A DNA stretch of 43,107 nucleotides, taken from positions 1-43,107 of the forward strand of contig CAZADH010000015.1 in assembly GCA_964483805.1 (NCBI GenBank). The letters are read 5' to 3'. The stretch comes from CAZADH01 sp964483805 (GTDB lineage Bacteria; Muiribacteriota; Ozemobacteria; Ozemobacterales; Ozemobacteraceae). Positions 23,342-33,102 of the stretch are shown in pieces. The translations under genes and the position numbers were made by a program. Every line of letters starts with the position of its first letter. Within the stretch, counting starts at the first letter, position 1. The notes beneath the pieces were generated by a model. That model was not told the DNA's origin. It saw only the letters and a program-made list of their open reading frames with translations, and searched no databases.

Positions 23342-26300
23342 TTACGGCTTGAGTTGATCGATGGGCAGGCCGGCCATGGCTTGGTACATCTTGAAGCGCG
23401 CTTTCACTTCTTGATCGGCTTCATGCATCAGACGCTCGTAAACATCGGGATGCTGGGTCTTGAGCTGGCGATAGCGATTCTCGACACCGGCATACTCCTC
23501 GAACTTGATCGTCGGTGCCTTGCAGTCGAGTTGCAGCGGGTTCTTGCCCTGCTTGATCAGGCGCGGATCGAAGCGGAACAACGGCCAGTGGCCACACTCG
23601 ACCGCCCGCTTCTGCTGACCCATCGCCGTGCTCATGTTGATGCCGTGGTTGATGCAGTGGCTGTAGGCGATAACCAGGGCCGGACCATCGTACGAATCGG
23701 CCTCGACGAGCGCCTTCACAACCTGCGCCGGGTTGGCGCCAAGGCTGATCTTGGCAACGTAGACGGTGCCGTAGGTCATGGCGATCATGCCCAGGTCTTT
23801 CTTGTAGGTGCGCTTGCCGGCCTCGGCGAAGCGAGCCACCGCACCGAGCGGGGTCGATTTCGAGGCCTGACCGCCGGTGTTGGAGTAGACCTCGGTATCG
23901 AGAACGAGCAGCTTGATCTTCTTGCCCGACGCAATCACGTGATCGAGGCCACCGTAACCGATGTCGTAGGCCCAACCGTCACCGCCGAGCACCCAGACCG
24001 ACCGATCAACGAGGTAATCGGTGAGTTTCTTCAACCGGCTCGCCATCGGACCATTGCAGGCCTTCATCAGCTCGTTGAGCTTCGCCACGTTGGCCCGCTG
24101 TTGCTCGATGCCTTCTTGCTTACTCTGGTCTTGAGCCTTGATTGCTTTGAGGGTTTCGACCACGGCGGGACCGTTCGGATTGTTCTTGCAGCCGTCCGCG
24201 ATGATCTGGTCGGCAAGCTGCAACGCCTGCGCCTTCATGCTGTCGACCGCGAGACGCATGCCGTAACCGAACTCGGCGTTGTCTTCAAACAGGCTGTTGG
24301 CCCACGCCGGACCACGGCCGTCGGCACGGGTGCAGTACGGGGTCGTCGGCAGGTTGCCACCGTAGATCGAACTGCAACCCGTGGCATTCGCGACCATCAG
24401 ACGATCGCCGAACAACTGGGTCAGCAGTTTGACATAATTGGTCTCGCCACAACCCGCACAGGCACCCGAGAATTCGAACATGGGTTTAACCATCTGGCTG
24501 CCCTTGAGGGTCGTCGGGTCGATGCCATGGGCTTTGAGATCGGGATCCGGAATCTCGAGGAAGTATTTGAAGTTCTCGGCCTCTTCGACGCGCAATGGCG
24601 CCTGCCGCTGCATGTTGATGGCCTTGGTCTCGAGCTTCTTGCCGCTCGCGTCTTTCTGGAACGCCGGGCAGGTATAGACACAAGTCGCGCAACCGGTGCA
24701 GTCTTCGGGGGCAACCTGCACGGTGAAGCTCAGCTCGGTCTTGTAACCCTTGGCTTTGCAGGACTTGAAGGACTTGGGAGCCTTCTCGACGAACTTCGGA
24801 TCGTAGACCTTGGTGCGAATCGCCGCATGCGGGCACACGAGCGAGCACAGGCCGCATTGCACGCAGGTGTTCGGATCCCAGACCGGGATGTTGACCGCGA
24901 TGTTGCGCTTCTCATACTGGCTGGTAGCCGTCGGGAACGTGCCATCGACGGGCATCGCGCTAACCGGGAGTTGATCGCCCTTTTGCTCGACAATTTTGGC
25001 CACGAGCTTCTTGACGTGCTCGGTCGCATGCGCCGGCACGGCAGAACGGCGGGTCAACTTGCTGTCGGCTTTGCCGATCTTGACCTCATTGATGTTCGCC
25101 AGGGCCGAGTCGATCGCCTGGTAGTTCATCTCGACAACCTTGTCGCCTTTGCGACCATAGGTCTTCTTGATGCTGTCTTTCATGGCACCGACAAAGACAT
25201 CGTGCGGCAGGATCTTGCTGATTTCGAAGAACGCCGCTTGCAGGAAGATGTTCACACGCTCGCCCAGACCGATCTTCTCGGCGAGGCCGATCGCATCCAT
25301 GCAATAGACCTTCAGCTTCTTATCGAGAATCGTCTTTTGCACTTCGATCGGCAGGGTATCCCACACCTTGTCGGCGGGTTGTGGGTGATTGATCAAGAAC
25401 ACTCCGCCCTCCTCGATGCCCACGAGCATATCGATCTGCTCGAGGAACGCCGGATTGTGGCAGGCCACAAATCGGGGCGCCAGAACCAGGTAGGGACAGC
25501 GCAGGGTCTTGTCGCCAAAACGCAAATGCGACGTGGTAATCGTTCCGGATTTCTTGGAATCGTAGACAAAGTACCCTTGGGCAAACTTCTCGGTGTAATC
25601 ACCGATGATCTTGATCGTCGCCTTGTTTGCGCCGACGGTTCCATCGGAGCCCAGGCCGTAGAAGCGGGCGCCGTAGGTCGACGGATCGATGACACTGATC
25701 GGGTCACCGGTGGTCAGGCTGGTGTGGGTGACGTCGTCGTTGATGCCCACGGTGAAGTGATTGCGGGGTTTGTCTTCTTTGAGGTTATCGAAGACGGCCT
25801 TCACCATTGCCGGCGTGAATTCTTTCGAACCCAGACCGTAGCGACCGCCAACGATTTTGGGCCAGTGGGTAAACGGAGCGGTCTTGGCTTCCTGCATCTC
25901 GCCGACGGCATCGCGAACATCGAGGTACAGAGGCTCGCCCAGGGCACCCGGCTCTTTGGTGCGGTCGAGAACCGCAATCGCCTTGGTGGTCTTGGGCAGC
26001 GCTTTGACAAACGCCTCGGCATTGAACGGGCGGTACAAGCGGACCTTGAGGACGCCCACTTTTTCACCCTTTTTGTTGAGATACTCGACCGTGTCGTGGA
26101 CCGTTTCGGCCCCGCTGCCCATGATGATGATGATGCGCTCGGCATCGGCGGCGCCAACGTAGTCAAACAGGTGATACTGGCGGCCGGTCAGCTTGGCAAA
26201 CTTGTCCATGGCCGCCTGCAGCTTGGCAGGAACCGCATCGATAAACGGATTGACCGTTTCGCGGCCCTGGAAATACACGTCGGGATTCTGGGCGGTGCCG

Positions 26301-26962
26301 CGCATCGACGGGCGATCGGGATTCAGACCGCGCTGCCGGTGTGCAATCACCGCATCTTCGTTGATCATCGCGCGCATCTCGTCTTTGGTCAACGCGGTGA
26401 TCTTGTTGACTTCGTGCGAGGTGCGGAAGCCATCGAAGAAGTGAATGAACGGAACGCGCGACTCGAGCGAGGTTACCTGGCTGATGAGCGCAAAATCCAT
26501 GGTCTCCTGAACGCTGCCGGCGGCCAGCATGCCCCAACCGGTCTGGCGGACGGCCATGACGTCGCTGTGGTCACCGAAGATCGACAAACCTTGTGCTGCC
26601 AGCGAACGGGCGGCAACGTGAATGACGGCCGGAGTCAGTTCGCCGGCCACCTTGTACATGTTGGGGATCATCAACAAAAGACCCTGGGAAGCTGTGAAGG
26701 TCGTGGTCAGCGCGCCAGCGGTCAGCGAGCCGTGGACGGCACCCGCGGCGCCCCCCTCGGATTGCAGCTCGACGACGATCGGCACAGTGCCCCAGATGTT
26801 GGTCTCGCCTTTGGCGCTCTTGGCGTCAGAGATCTCACCCATGCCCGAACTGGGCGTGATGGGGTAGATAGCGATGACTTCGTTGATGGCGTGGGCGACG
26901 TGGGCAGCGGCATCGTTGCCGTCCATCATCACGGGGCCGGGTTTCTTGGTGGAATCTGACAT
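23342..26962 (-). CDS. nifJ: Pyruvate:ferredoxin (flavodoxin) oxidoreductase, single-chain
   Basis: A 1206-residue protein from ATG 26962 with GGAGG 5 nt upstream; family length is about 1170-1200. Domain order matches one-chain PFOR. The N-terminal pyrimidine-binding domain has AIYPITPSSGMGE. A gamma domain follows (FVGAMKDSIKKTYG), then an inserted two-cluster ferredoxin (CVQCGLCSLVCPHAA and CTGCATCVYTCPAF). The C-terminal thiamine diphosphate domain has ACAGCGETNY, GGDGWAYDIGYGG and DTEVYSNTGGQASK. It decarboxylates pyruvate to acetyl-CoA with reduction of ferredoxin or flavodoxin. Its promoter, structured leader and terminator form a self-contained unit. A 1201-codon antisense ORF is a composition artefact. 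Confidence 0.97.
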   Translation of the reverse strand: MSDSTKKPGPVMMDGNDAAAHVAHAINEVIAIYPITPSSGMGEISDAKSAKGETNIWGTVPIVVELQSEGGAAGAVHGSLTAGALTTTFTASQGLLLMIPNMYKVAGELTPAVIHVAARSLAAQGLSIFGDHSDVMAVRQTGWGMLAAGSVQETMDFALISQVTSLESRVPFIHFFDGFRTSHEVNKITALTKDEMRAMINEDAVIAHRQRGLNPDRPSMRGTAQNPDVYFQGRETVNPFIDAVPAKLQAAMDKFAKLTGRQYHLFDYVGAADAERIIIIMGSGAETVHDTVEYLNKKGEKVGVLKVRLYRPFNAEAFVKALPKTTKAIAVLDRTKEPGALGEPLYLDVRDAVGEMQEAKTAPFTHWPKIVGGRYGLGSKEFTPAMVKAVFDNLKEDKPRNHFTVGINDDVTHTSLTTGDPISVIDPSTYGARFYGLGSDGTVGANKATIKIIGDYTEKFAQGYFVYDSKKSGTITTSHLRFGDKTLRCPYLVLAPRFVACHNPAFLEQIDMLVGIEEGGVFLINHPQPADKVWDTLPIEVQKTILDKKLKVYCMDAIGLAEKIGLGERVNIFLQAAFFEISKILPHDVFVGAMKDSIKKTYGRKGDKVVEMNYQAIDSALANINEVKIGKADSKLTRRSAVPAHATEHVKKLVAKIVEQKGDQLPVSAMPVDGTFPTATSQYEKRNIAVNIPVWDPNTCVQCGLCSLVCPHAAIRTKVYDPKFVEKAPKSFKSCKAKGYKTELSFTVQVAPEDCTGCATCVYTCPAFQKDASGKKLETKAINMQRQAPLRVEEAENFKYFLEIPDPDLKAHGIDPTTLKGSQMVKPMFEFSGACAGCGETNYVKLLTQLFGDRLMVANATGCSSIYGGNLPTTPYCTRADGRGPAWANSLFEDNAEFGYGMRLAVDSMKAQALQLADQIIADGCKNNPNGPAVVETLKAIKAQDQSKQEGIEQQRANVAKLNELMKACNGPMASRLKKLTDYLVDRSVWVLGGDGWAYDIGYGGLDHVIASGKKIKLLVLDTEVYSNTGGQASKSTPLGAVARFAEAGKRTYKKDLGMIAMTYGTVYVAKISLGANPAQVVKALVEADSYDGPALVIAYSHCINHGINMSTAMGQQKRAVECGHWPLFRFDPRLIKQGKNPLQLDCKAPTIKFEEYAGVENRYRQLKTQHPDVYERLMHEADQEVKARFKMYQAMAGLPIDQLKP

Positions 26963-27007
26963 GGTGGCCTCCAGGTTCGTTTTGAATCTGCCCGGGCCAG
27001 CCGGTCG

Positions 27008-27043
27008 GGGCCGCAATGGGCGCCATCGTGGCGCTTGCGGCCC
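27008..27043 (-). promoter_or_regulatory. Long hairpin in the PFOR 5' leader
   Basis: GGGCCGCAA and GCGCCA (27008-27016, 27020-27025), separated by a TGG bulge, pair with TGGCGC and TTGCGGCCC (27029-27043) across a TCG loop: 15 bp in all. It lies 45 nt before the start codon, leaving the GGAGG site free. No known riboswitch is recognised and no T run follows. Confidence 0.6.
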
Positions 27044-27093
27044 ACTACGCCATCCTTGGCGAGCGAAACCGTGTCCGGGCATCGACGGTGGCG

Positions 27094-27122
27094 ATTGTAT
27101 TGCCGTATGGGTGCCATGTCAA
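27094..27122 (-). promoter_or_regulatory. nifJ: Promoter of PFOR
   Basis: On the minus strand a consensus TTGACA (27117-27122), 17 bp, and TACAAT (27094-27099). The leader is about 125 nt. It is one of the best sigma70-type promoters in the window. Confidence 0.75.
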
Positions 27123-27272
27123 ATCGGTACCCCGCAGGATTTCGTGAAAATGAGCGCGATTAGCGGCTCTCTTCGGCCGACAATCGGTCATGCAGCCATT
27201 TCTGCAGCGCTACCACGGGCAGGGCGAAGACCAAATGTCGATGAGAATCTGTGGCACAGATCGGTGACAGAG

Positions 27273-27301
27273 TTGCACCGCCACACAGTTCACGTTAGGA
27301 T
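27273..27301 (+). promoter_or_regulatory. Promoter of the lptF/G-to-rapZ gene string
   Basis: TTGCAC (27273-27278), 17 bp, TAGGAT (27296-27301). The predicted leader is about 15 nt, with no clear Shine-Dalgarno sequence before ATG 27323. Confidence 0.55.
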
Positions 27302-27322
27302 AGGCCGGCCGGCAACCACTCC

Positions 27323-28423
27323 ATGACCCTCGTCAAACGCATCGATCGCTATATATTGATTGAATTGCTCCAGCCTTTTCTGTTTGGGCTGGCTTTCTTC
27401 GTTGCCATCTGGCTGATCGATTTGATGATGGATCTGGTCAACCTCATTTTTTCTAAGGGCGTGCCGATCGGCGTCGTCGTGAGGCTGTTCATGTACAGTC
27501 TGCCGCCAACGCTGGTTATCAGCTTCCCGATGGCCACCTTGCTGGCCAACCTGGTCGCCTTCGCCCGCTTGTCGTCAGACTCCGAGGTCACGGCCATGAA
27601 GGCATGCGGCATCTCGATCTATCGGATCATCCTGCCGGCGACTCTCGTGGGGCTGTTCGTCACCGGCTTGACGTTTTTGTTCAACGAGAAGCTCGTCCCG
27701 ATCGCAAATGACCGCTTTTCATCACTGTTTCGCCGTGAGGTCACCCTGAAACGACCATTGCCCCGCATCACCGAGGCCCGTTTCTTCGAAGCCGGCACGG
27801 GCCGCAAGTTCTTCGTGCAGCGGTACGACCCAGCCACCCGCGACATGTTCGGGGTGATCATGTATGAGACGAACGCGCTCAGTTTTCCACGCATTGTCGA
27901 GGCCAATCGGGCCCGACTCGATGACGGAGTCTGCCAGTTTGTCGAGGGGCGGATATCGGATCTCGAAAAGTCGGGCAAGGACTACCACTACATCTATTTC
28001 AACCACATGATGTATCCGATCGACACCCATTACGTCGATCCGGATCAGGTGCCCGACAACAAGAATCCGCGCCAGATGAACCTGGCCGAGCTGGTGGCGT
28101 ACATCGATGAACTGCAGGCCAAGGGATTGAACGAGATCGCCATGCGCCAGAACTGGATCGAACTGTGGACGAAGACGTCCATTCCGTTCGCCAGCCTCGT
28201 CTTCGTGTTGATCGGGGCGCCGCTGGCGTTGCAAACCAGTCGCCAGGGCACATCGATCGGCATCGGCCTGTCGGTCGTCATCATCTTCGTGTATTATATC
28301 TTCTTCGCGGCCGGCAAAGCCTTTGCCAAAGGTGGCTATGTCACGCCGTTTGTCGGCGTATGGTTGCCGAACTTCATCATGGGCGGCGTCGGGTTGTGGC
28401 TCGTATACCGGGCCCGGCAGTAG
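27323..28423 (+). CDS. LptF/LptG-family LPS-transport permease
   Basis: A 366-residue protein of the YjgP/YjgQ family. It has an N-terminal amphipathic start (KRIDRYILIELLQPF), three transmembrane helices (about 12-36, 50-80 and 97-120), a periplasmic beta-jellyroll domain (about 125-265) and three C-terminal helices. MATLLANLVAFARLSSDSEV is the family's conserved coupling region for LptB. It would extract lipopolysaccharide from the inner membrane, implying an LPS-bearing outer membrane. Only one of the usual F/G pair is in the window, so it may be a single-gene version or have a partner elsewhere. It heads a long gene string. Confidence 0.92.
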   Translation: MTLVKRIDRYILIELLQPFLFGLAFFVAIWLIDLMMDLVNLIFSKGVPIGVVVRLFMYSLPPTLVISFPMATLLANLVAFARLSSDSEVTAMKACGISIYRIILPATLVGLFVTGLTFLFNEKLVPIANDRFSSLFRREVTLKRPLPRITEARFFEAGTGRKFFVQRYDPATRDMFGVIMYETNALSFPRIVEANRARLDDGVCQFVEGRISDLEKSGKDYHYIYFNHMMYPIDTHYVDPDQVPDNKNPRQMNLAELVAYIDELQAKGLNEIAMRQNWIELWTKTSIPFASLVFVLIGAPLALQTSRQGTSIGIGLSVVIIFVYYIFFAAGKAFAKGGYVTPFVGVWLPNFIMGGVGLWLVYRARQ

Positions 28424-28450
28424 CCAGCAACGACCGGAGACACGGACGAC

Positions 28451-30202
28451 ATGAAACAGGCATTGATCGCATTGATCGAACAAGAAGTGACCCGACTGCT
28501 CAACGACGCCGGCAATCCGGTGCCGATGCCGCCGATCGACCTGGCGCGCCCGCCCGCGGGCCAGTGGGGCGATCTGGCTCTGAGTGTCGCGCTGCGCCTG
28601 GCCAAACCGCTCAAGAAGCCGCCGCTGGCCATCGCCGAGCTGCTGGCGAAAAATCTGGGCACCGCCACCGACATCGTCGCCGAGGTGCGCACGGCGCCGC
28701 CGGGGTTCGTCAACATCTCCCTGGCGGGGGCCGCCATCGCGAGATCGTTGCACGACACCGCGACCGCCGACGATCTGCGACTTCATGCACAACGTGTTGC
28801 TAAAGTATTGATCGACTACTCGAGCGTCAACATCGCCAAGCAGATGCACGTCGGCCACCTGCGCTCGACCATCATCGGCGATGTGCTGGCCCGCGTGCTC
28901 GAGGCCCGCGGCGATACCGTCGTTCGCCAGAATCACCTGGGTGACTGGGGCCTGCCGATGGCCATGGTGGTGGGCAAGGTGGCGCCGTTGCTCGCCTGCG
29001 GCACCCAACTCGACCTGACCCGCCTCGAGGAGCTGTATCGCGAAGCCACGGCCGAATGCAAGAGTGACGCGAATGCGGCCACCGCCTGTCAGAATCTGCT
29101 CGTCAGGCTGCAGAGCGGTGATCCGGAGCTCGTCGCCTTGTGGGAAGAGGTCAAGCAGATCTCGATGCGGGAGTGTTACCGTATTTACAAACAACTCGGT
29201 GTCGCACTGGCCCCCGAACACGAGCGGGGCGAGAGTTTCTACCGCAACCGGCTTGCCGATACGGTGGCCGCCCTCGAGAAGTCGTCGCTGGTCACGGTTT
29301 CGGAAGGGGCGAAGTGCGTGTTTCTTCCTGAGTTCAAAGGCAAGGACGGCGCGCCGTTGCCGGTCATCGTGCAGAAGAGCGACGGTGGTTACAACTACGG
29401 CACCTTCGACCTGGCCGCCCTCCGGTTCCGCGTCGGTGAACTGGGTATCCAGCGGTTGATCTACGTGACCGACGCCCGGCAGGCCTTGCATTTTTCCCAG
29501 GTGTTTGCCGTCGGACGAACCGCCGGCTGGTTGAAGGCGGCCGGTGGCACGGAGGCCACCTGCGAACATGTGCCGTTCGGGACGGTGCTGGGAGAGGACA
29601 ACAAACCCCTCAAGACCCGAGACGGCAGCAATGTCCGCCTGGCCGAACTGCTCGACGAGGCCGTCGAACGTGCGTTTGCCGTGGTCTCGGAGAAGAACCC
29701 CGACCTGCCCGAGGCCCAACGCCGGGAGATCGCCCGGCAGGTCGGCATCGGCGCCGTGAAGTACGCCGATCTTTCGGTGAACCGCAACAACGACTATGTG
29801 TTCTCTTTCCCGCGGATGCTGGCCATGACCGGCAATACCGCACCGTATTTACAATATGCGCATGCGCGCATCTCGTCGATCTTCCGCAAGGCCGGCATCG
29901 ATCCGGCGACGCTGGCCCCCACGTTCACCGTCGTCCACGCAGCCGAGCGCGAACTGGGCCTGTTGTTGCTCGAGTTTCCCACGGCGGTGGCAACAGTGGC
30001 CGCGGAGTTGCGGCCGCACATCCTCTGCAATTACCTCTACGATCTGGCCGTCGGTTTCTCGTCGTTCTACGACCAGTGCCCGGTGTTGACGGCCGATGAT
30101 GCCCCGACCCGCGACAGCCGCCTGGCGTTGTGCGCCCTGGTGCGACGCACGCTGGCCCGCGGGCTCGATCTTCTGGGCATCGAAGCGCCCAACGAAATGT
30201 AA
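28451..30202 (+). CDS. argS: Arginyl-tRNA synthetase
   Basis: A 583-residue class I aminoacyl-tRNA synthetase, close to the usual 560-590. The N-terminal additional domain (residues 1-110) is followed by the HIGH-type motif in NIAKQMHVGHLRST. The KMSK position is replaced by LKTRDGSNVRL, as in most bacterial ArgRS (FKTRAGGTVKL in E. coli). The C-terminal anticodon domain is the DALR type (AYLQYAHARISSI, ending LGIEAPNEM). ATG 28451 has GGAG 12 nt upstream, a weak site, and lies 27 bp after the LptF/G stop. Confidence 0.97.
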   Translation: MKQALIALIEQEVTRLLNDAGNPVPMPPIDLARPPAGQWGDLALSVALRLAKPLKKPPLAIAELLAKNLGTATDIVAEVRTAPPGFVNISLAGAAIARSLHDTATADDLRLHAQRVAKVLIDYSSVNIAKQMHVGHLRSTIIGDVLARVLEARGDTVVRQNHLGDWGLPMAMVVGKVAPLLACGTQLDLTRLEELYREATAECKSDANAATACQNLLVRLQSGDPELVALWEEVKQISMRECYRIYKQLGVALAPEHERGESFYRNRLADTVAALEKSSLVTVSEGAKCVFLPEFKGKDGAPLPVIVQKSDGGYNYGTFDLAALRFRVGELGIQRLIYVTDARQALHFSQVFAVGRTAGWLKAAGGTEATCEHVPFGTVLGEDNKPLKTRDGSNVRLAELLDEAVERAFAVVSEKNPDLPEAQRREIARQVGIGAVKYADLSVNRNNDYVFSFPRMLAMTGNTAPYLQYAHARISSIFRKAGIDPATLAPTFTVVHAAERELGLLLLEFPTAVATVAAELRPHILCNYLYDLAVGFSSFYDQCPVLTADDAPTRDSRLALCALVRRTLARGLDLLGIEAPNEM

Positions 30203-30230
30203 CGCCGCGGTAACGCGAGGAAGGCCAAAC

Positions 30231-33083
30231 ATGCCGGGCATCTGTCAGTCGTGTGGTCACGAGGTAACGCTGGGACGCTTCTGCGGCCGTTGCGGCGGCG
30301 AAGCGCGACCGGCGGCGGCAACGCCACCACGCGATGCCCCCACGGCCACAGGTTCGCCCCCCACGGTGCCGACGGCGCCAGCGGTGGCGCCCGGCAACCT
30401 GACAGGCCAAAGCAATACAACATATTCATCTGCGTTCCCGCCGGGTCACCCGAGTCCCGGGTCGTTTGACCCGGCACGACGCAAAGCGGAACGGAGCGAG
30501 GCGCGCCAGGAGATCGAAACACTCATTGCCCTGTTGCGTCGCGAACCCGAGAAGTGGGAGCACTACCACCGCCTGGCGGCGGCCTACCTTCGCGTCGATC
30601 GGCCCCAGCGGGCGCTGTCGACCCTGCGGGGAGCGCGAACCCTGCACCCCGACCGCAGTGAATTGCTGGCCCTGCAGGCTCAGGTTCTGCAGGTCATGGG
30701 GCGCAATGACGAAGCGATCGCCACCCTGCAACGCCTGCATGCCGCGTATCCGCAAGACCTCGACATCACGCTCGAACTGGCACGCCTGCTGCAACTGGTC
30801 GGTCGCGTTTCTGAAGCGCTCGATCAGTTGCGACCGATCGAACGGCGGGCCGGGGAGCAGCCGGCGATTCTGCTGCGGCTCGCCGAACTGCATCTGGCTC
30901 TCGACGACTCGCGGTCGGCCCAAACGGCTCTGCAGGCCTATCGAAAGACCAGTGGCGAGACACGCGAGACGTTTTTGCTTCTCGGCCACGCCATGATGAA
31001 GCAGGCGTTTTACGACGGCGCTGTCAAACTTTACCGCGAGGCCAGTGAGAAGTATCCCGATGACGGGCGCCTGCATCTGGGGCTGGGTCGGGCGATGCTG
31101 GCATTGGGTGATCGCAAACAGGCGATTCTCGTACTTGGCCGGGCGGCCGAACTGGCGCCTGATCTCGTCGAGGTGCTCGTCGAAATGGGCAAGGTTTACG
31201 GCGATATGGGCATGGACGAACCCGCCCAGGCAGCGTTTGCGCGGGTGCGCGCGCTCAACCCCCAAAACGCCGAGGCATTCTTGACCATCGCCGGGTACTA
31301 TACGCAACGCCGTTGGTACGATCTGGCGCGCAAAGATCTGGAGCGGGCGCTCGAGTTCGCCCCGCACCATCCCGAAGTGGTGCGCAGGTTGGGCGAAGTG
31401 CTCGAAACACTCGATCAGCATGAGGTTGCGAGCAAGCTGTACGCCGAGTTCGCCGAGTTCGCGCCCGACGTTCCGTGGGTGTGGTCGGCAGTGGTGCGCA
31501 CGGCCCGCAAGGCGGGCGATCATGCGCGCGTTGTCACGGGATTGCGGGCGTTGATCCAGGCCGGCGAGCGCACGGTCGAGTCGTGGTGCGATCTGGGCGA
31601 GGCCTTGATCAAGATCAGCGACTACCGAGAGGCCAATCTGGCGTTCGAAGAGGCGGCGCGACTCGATCCGACCTGCACGCGTGCCTATCAAGCACCGGAA
31701 CTCATCAAGACCGAGAAGGCGCGGTCCGACGGAGAGAAACTGGCCCGCGAAGGGCAGGAAGCCCTCAACAAGCGCTTCTTCCATTCCGCCATCGACAAGT
31801 TCGAGGCCGCACTCAAGCTGATCCCGAACGAGAAGAAGTGGTGGCGGCAACTGGCGGAAGCCAACCTGCGACTGGCCGACACGGCGCGCGCAGCCGAGCT
31901 GCTTTCGCGGTTGCGCACGGTCGACAGCGATGATCCCTGGGTTAATGTGAATCTGGCCAAGATCTATACCTTCGAAGAGAAGCCCCAGCTTGCCCAGGAA
32001 CTGCTGTCATCGACGATCAGGGAGCATCCGCACGAACTCAATGCGCACTTGCAGTTGTTGATGCTGCGCCGCGATGCCATGGCCGGCGAGCGGCCAACCC
32101 TCGAGCAACTCGCGGGAATGGCCAAGCATCTGCGTGAGGATTTTCGCGGCGGCGTGGGATCGTGGGTACCGCTGGTGGTGCAAGGCGTTCTCTACCTGCT
32201 CTTCGGTCGGGGCAGCAAGTGTCAGACCGAGGCGATGCAGCGGGCCGAGGCTTGTTTCAAAGAGGTCACCGAGCGTTTCGAAGATCAACCCTGGGGTCAC
32301 CGGGGTCTGGCACTGGTGTGCCGGGTGCGCGGCGAGAACCGCATGGCTGTCACCCACGTCGAGCGCATGATCAAAGCGAGTTCCGACCCGCGGGCGCTGG
32401 TGTTGCTGGCGCGCCTGCACCTCAACATCGGCGCCGATGGCGAAGCCAGCCGCTGTTACGCCTCGCTCAGGAACCTGTTTCCGGAAGACGGCGTGGCCCG
32501 CCTGCGCTGCATCGAGCTGTTGGCGCGGCAGACCGACGTCAGCAACCGCAATCCGCTGCTCGAGATGGCACAGCAATTGACCGACGCCATTCGCAGTGAT
32601 CCCGACAATCCGTGGCTGTTGTTCGAGTTGGCTTGTACCCACACGATGGTGGCCAAACGCGCGGCCCAGCGGGAAGAGTGGATCAAGCGGGCGTTGCTGT
32701 CGTGGAACCGCGCCGCCAACGCGCCCAACGCGCCGCCGTGGGCCACATGGGGCTCGCTGTCGCTGGTGCTCGAAGTACTGCAGGGAAGCGAGCGCACGCG
32801 GCAACTGAATCAGGTGATCCGGCAGTGTCAGCGGCTGGTGCGGGAGTATCCCGCCGATCCGTGGTCGCATTACCATCTCGGCGTGGCACAGCTCGGGCTC
32901 GACGACTTCGCGCAGACCGAGACGGCCGCCCGCACGCTCGAGAAGGCCGTGTTCCTGAATCCCGACCTGTCGGTGGCCCAGGTCGCCTTGGCGCGTGCGT
33001 ATAATGCGCTGGGCAAACCCGCAAAAGTAGACGCGATCCGTTACCGCATGTTACTCTTGGAGCCGGAGCTGCCTGTACCATGA
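30231..33083 (+). CDS. Zinc-ribbon protein with extensive TPR repeats
   Basis: A 950-residue protein from ATG 30231, with GAGGAAGG upstream; the longer ORF starting at 30096 lies inside argS in another frame. The N-terminus is a zinc ribbon: Cys5, Cys8, Cys18 and Cys21 (CQSCG and CGRCG). A low-complexity Pro/Ala/Thr linker (about 30-80) follows, then at least 12 TPR units to the end (LHLGLGRAMLALGDRKQAIL, HYHLGVAQLGLDDFAQ). There is no signal peptide or membrane helix, so it is cytoplasmic. It may be a scaffold for the signalling genes downstream; that role is inferred from position only. Confidence 0.8.
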   Translation: MPGICQSCGHEVTLGRFCGRCGGEARPAAATPPRDAPTATGSPPTVPTAPAVAPGNLTGQSNTTYSSAFPPGHPSPGSFDPARRKAERSEARQEIETLIALLRREPEKWEHYHRLAAAYLRVDRPQRALSTLRGARTLHPDRSELLALQAQVLQVMGRNDEAIATLQRLHAAYPQDLDITLELARLLQLVGRVSEALDQLRPIERRAGEQPAILLRLAELHLALDDSRSAQTALQAYRKTSGETRETFLLLGHAMMKQAFYDGAVKLYREASEKYPDDGRLHLGLGRAMLALGDRKQAILVLGRAAELAPDLVEVLVEMGKVYGDMGMDEPAQAAFARVRALNPQNAEAFLTIAGYYTQRRWYDLARKDLERALEFAPHHPEVVRRLGEVLETLDQHEVASKLYAEFAEFAPDVPWVWSAVVRTARKAGDHARVVTGLRALIQAGERTVESWCDLGEALIKISDYREANLAFEEAARLDPTCTRAYQAPELIKTEKARSDGEKLAREGQEALNKRFFHSAIDKFEAALKLIPNEKKWWRQLAEANLRLADTARAAELLSRLRTVDSDDPWVNVNLAKIYTFEEKPQLAQELLSSTIREHPHELNAHLQLLMLRRDAMAGERPTLEQLAGMAKHLREDFRGGVGSWVPLVVQGVLYLLFGRGSKCQTEAMQRAEACFKEVTERFEDQPWGHRGLALVCRVRGENRMAVTHVERMIKASSDPRALVLLARLHLNIGADGEASRCYASLRNLFPEDGVARLRCIELLARQTDVSNRNPLLEMAQQLTDAIRSDPDNPWLLFELACTHTMVAKRAAQREEWIKRALLSWNRAANAPNAPPWATWGSLSLVLEVLQGSERTRQLNQVIRQCQRLVREYPADPWSHYHLGVAQLGLDDFAQTETAARTLEKAVFLNPDLSVAQVALARAYNALGKPAKVDAIRYRMLLLEPELPVP

Positions 33084-33102
33084 ACATCCGCCGGGCAGAA
33101 GC

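Larger units (their letters stand above)
26963..27322. other. Divergent intergenic region, PFOR and LptF/G
   Basis: 360 bp without a gene. It holds the PFOR leader with a long hairpin (27008-27043), the PFOR promoter (27094-27122) and the lptF/G promoter (27273-27301). Between 27123 and 27272 I see no tRNA, ORF or strong hairpin. Confidence 0.7.

Noticed and set aside
23354..26959. A 1201-codon plus-strand ORF antisense to PFOR
   Set aside because: PFOR is certain on the minus strand. The antisense frame stays open because the gene avoids TTA, CTA and TCA codons; the translation is rich in His/Arg/Asp without any recognisable domain.
26963..27322. Possible tRNA or small RNA gene in the largest gap
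   Set aside because: No T-loop sequence, acceptor pairing or CCA end was found; the only strong structure is the PFOR leader hairpin.
27722..29719. A 665-codon minus-strand ORF opposite lptF/G and argS
   Set aside because: It spans two well-identified genes and their junction, which a real antisense gene would not do without a trace of its own signals.
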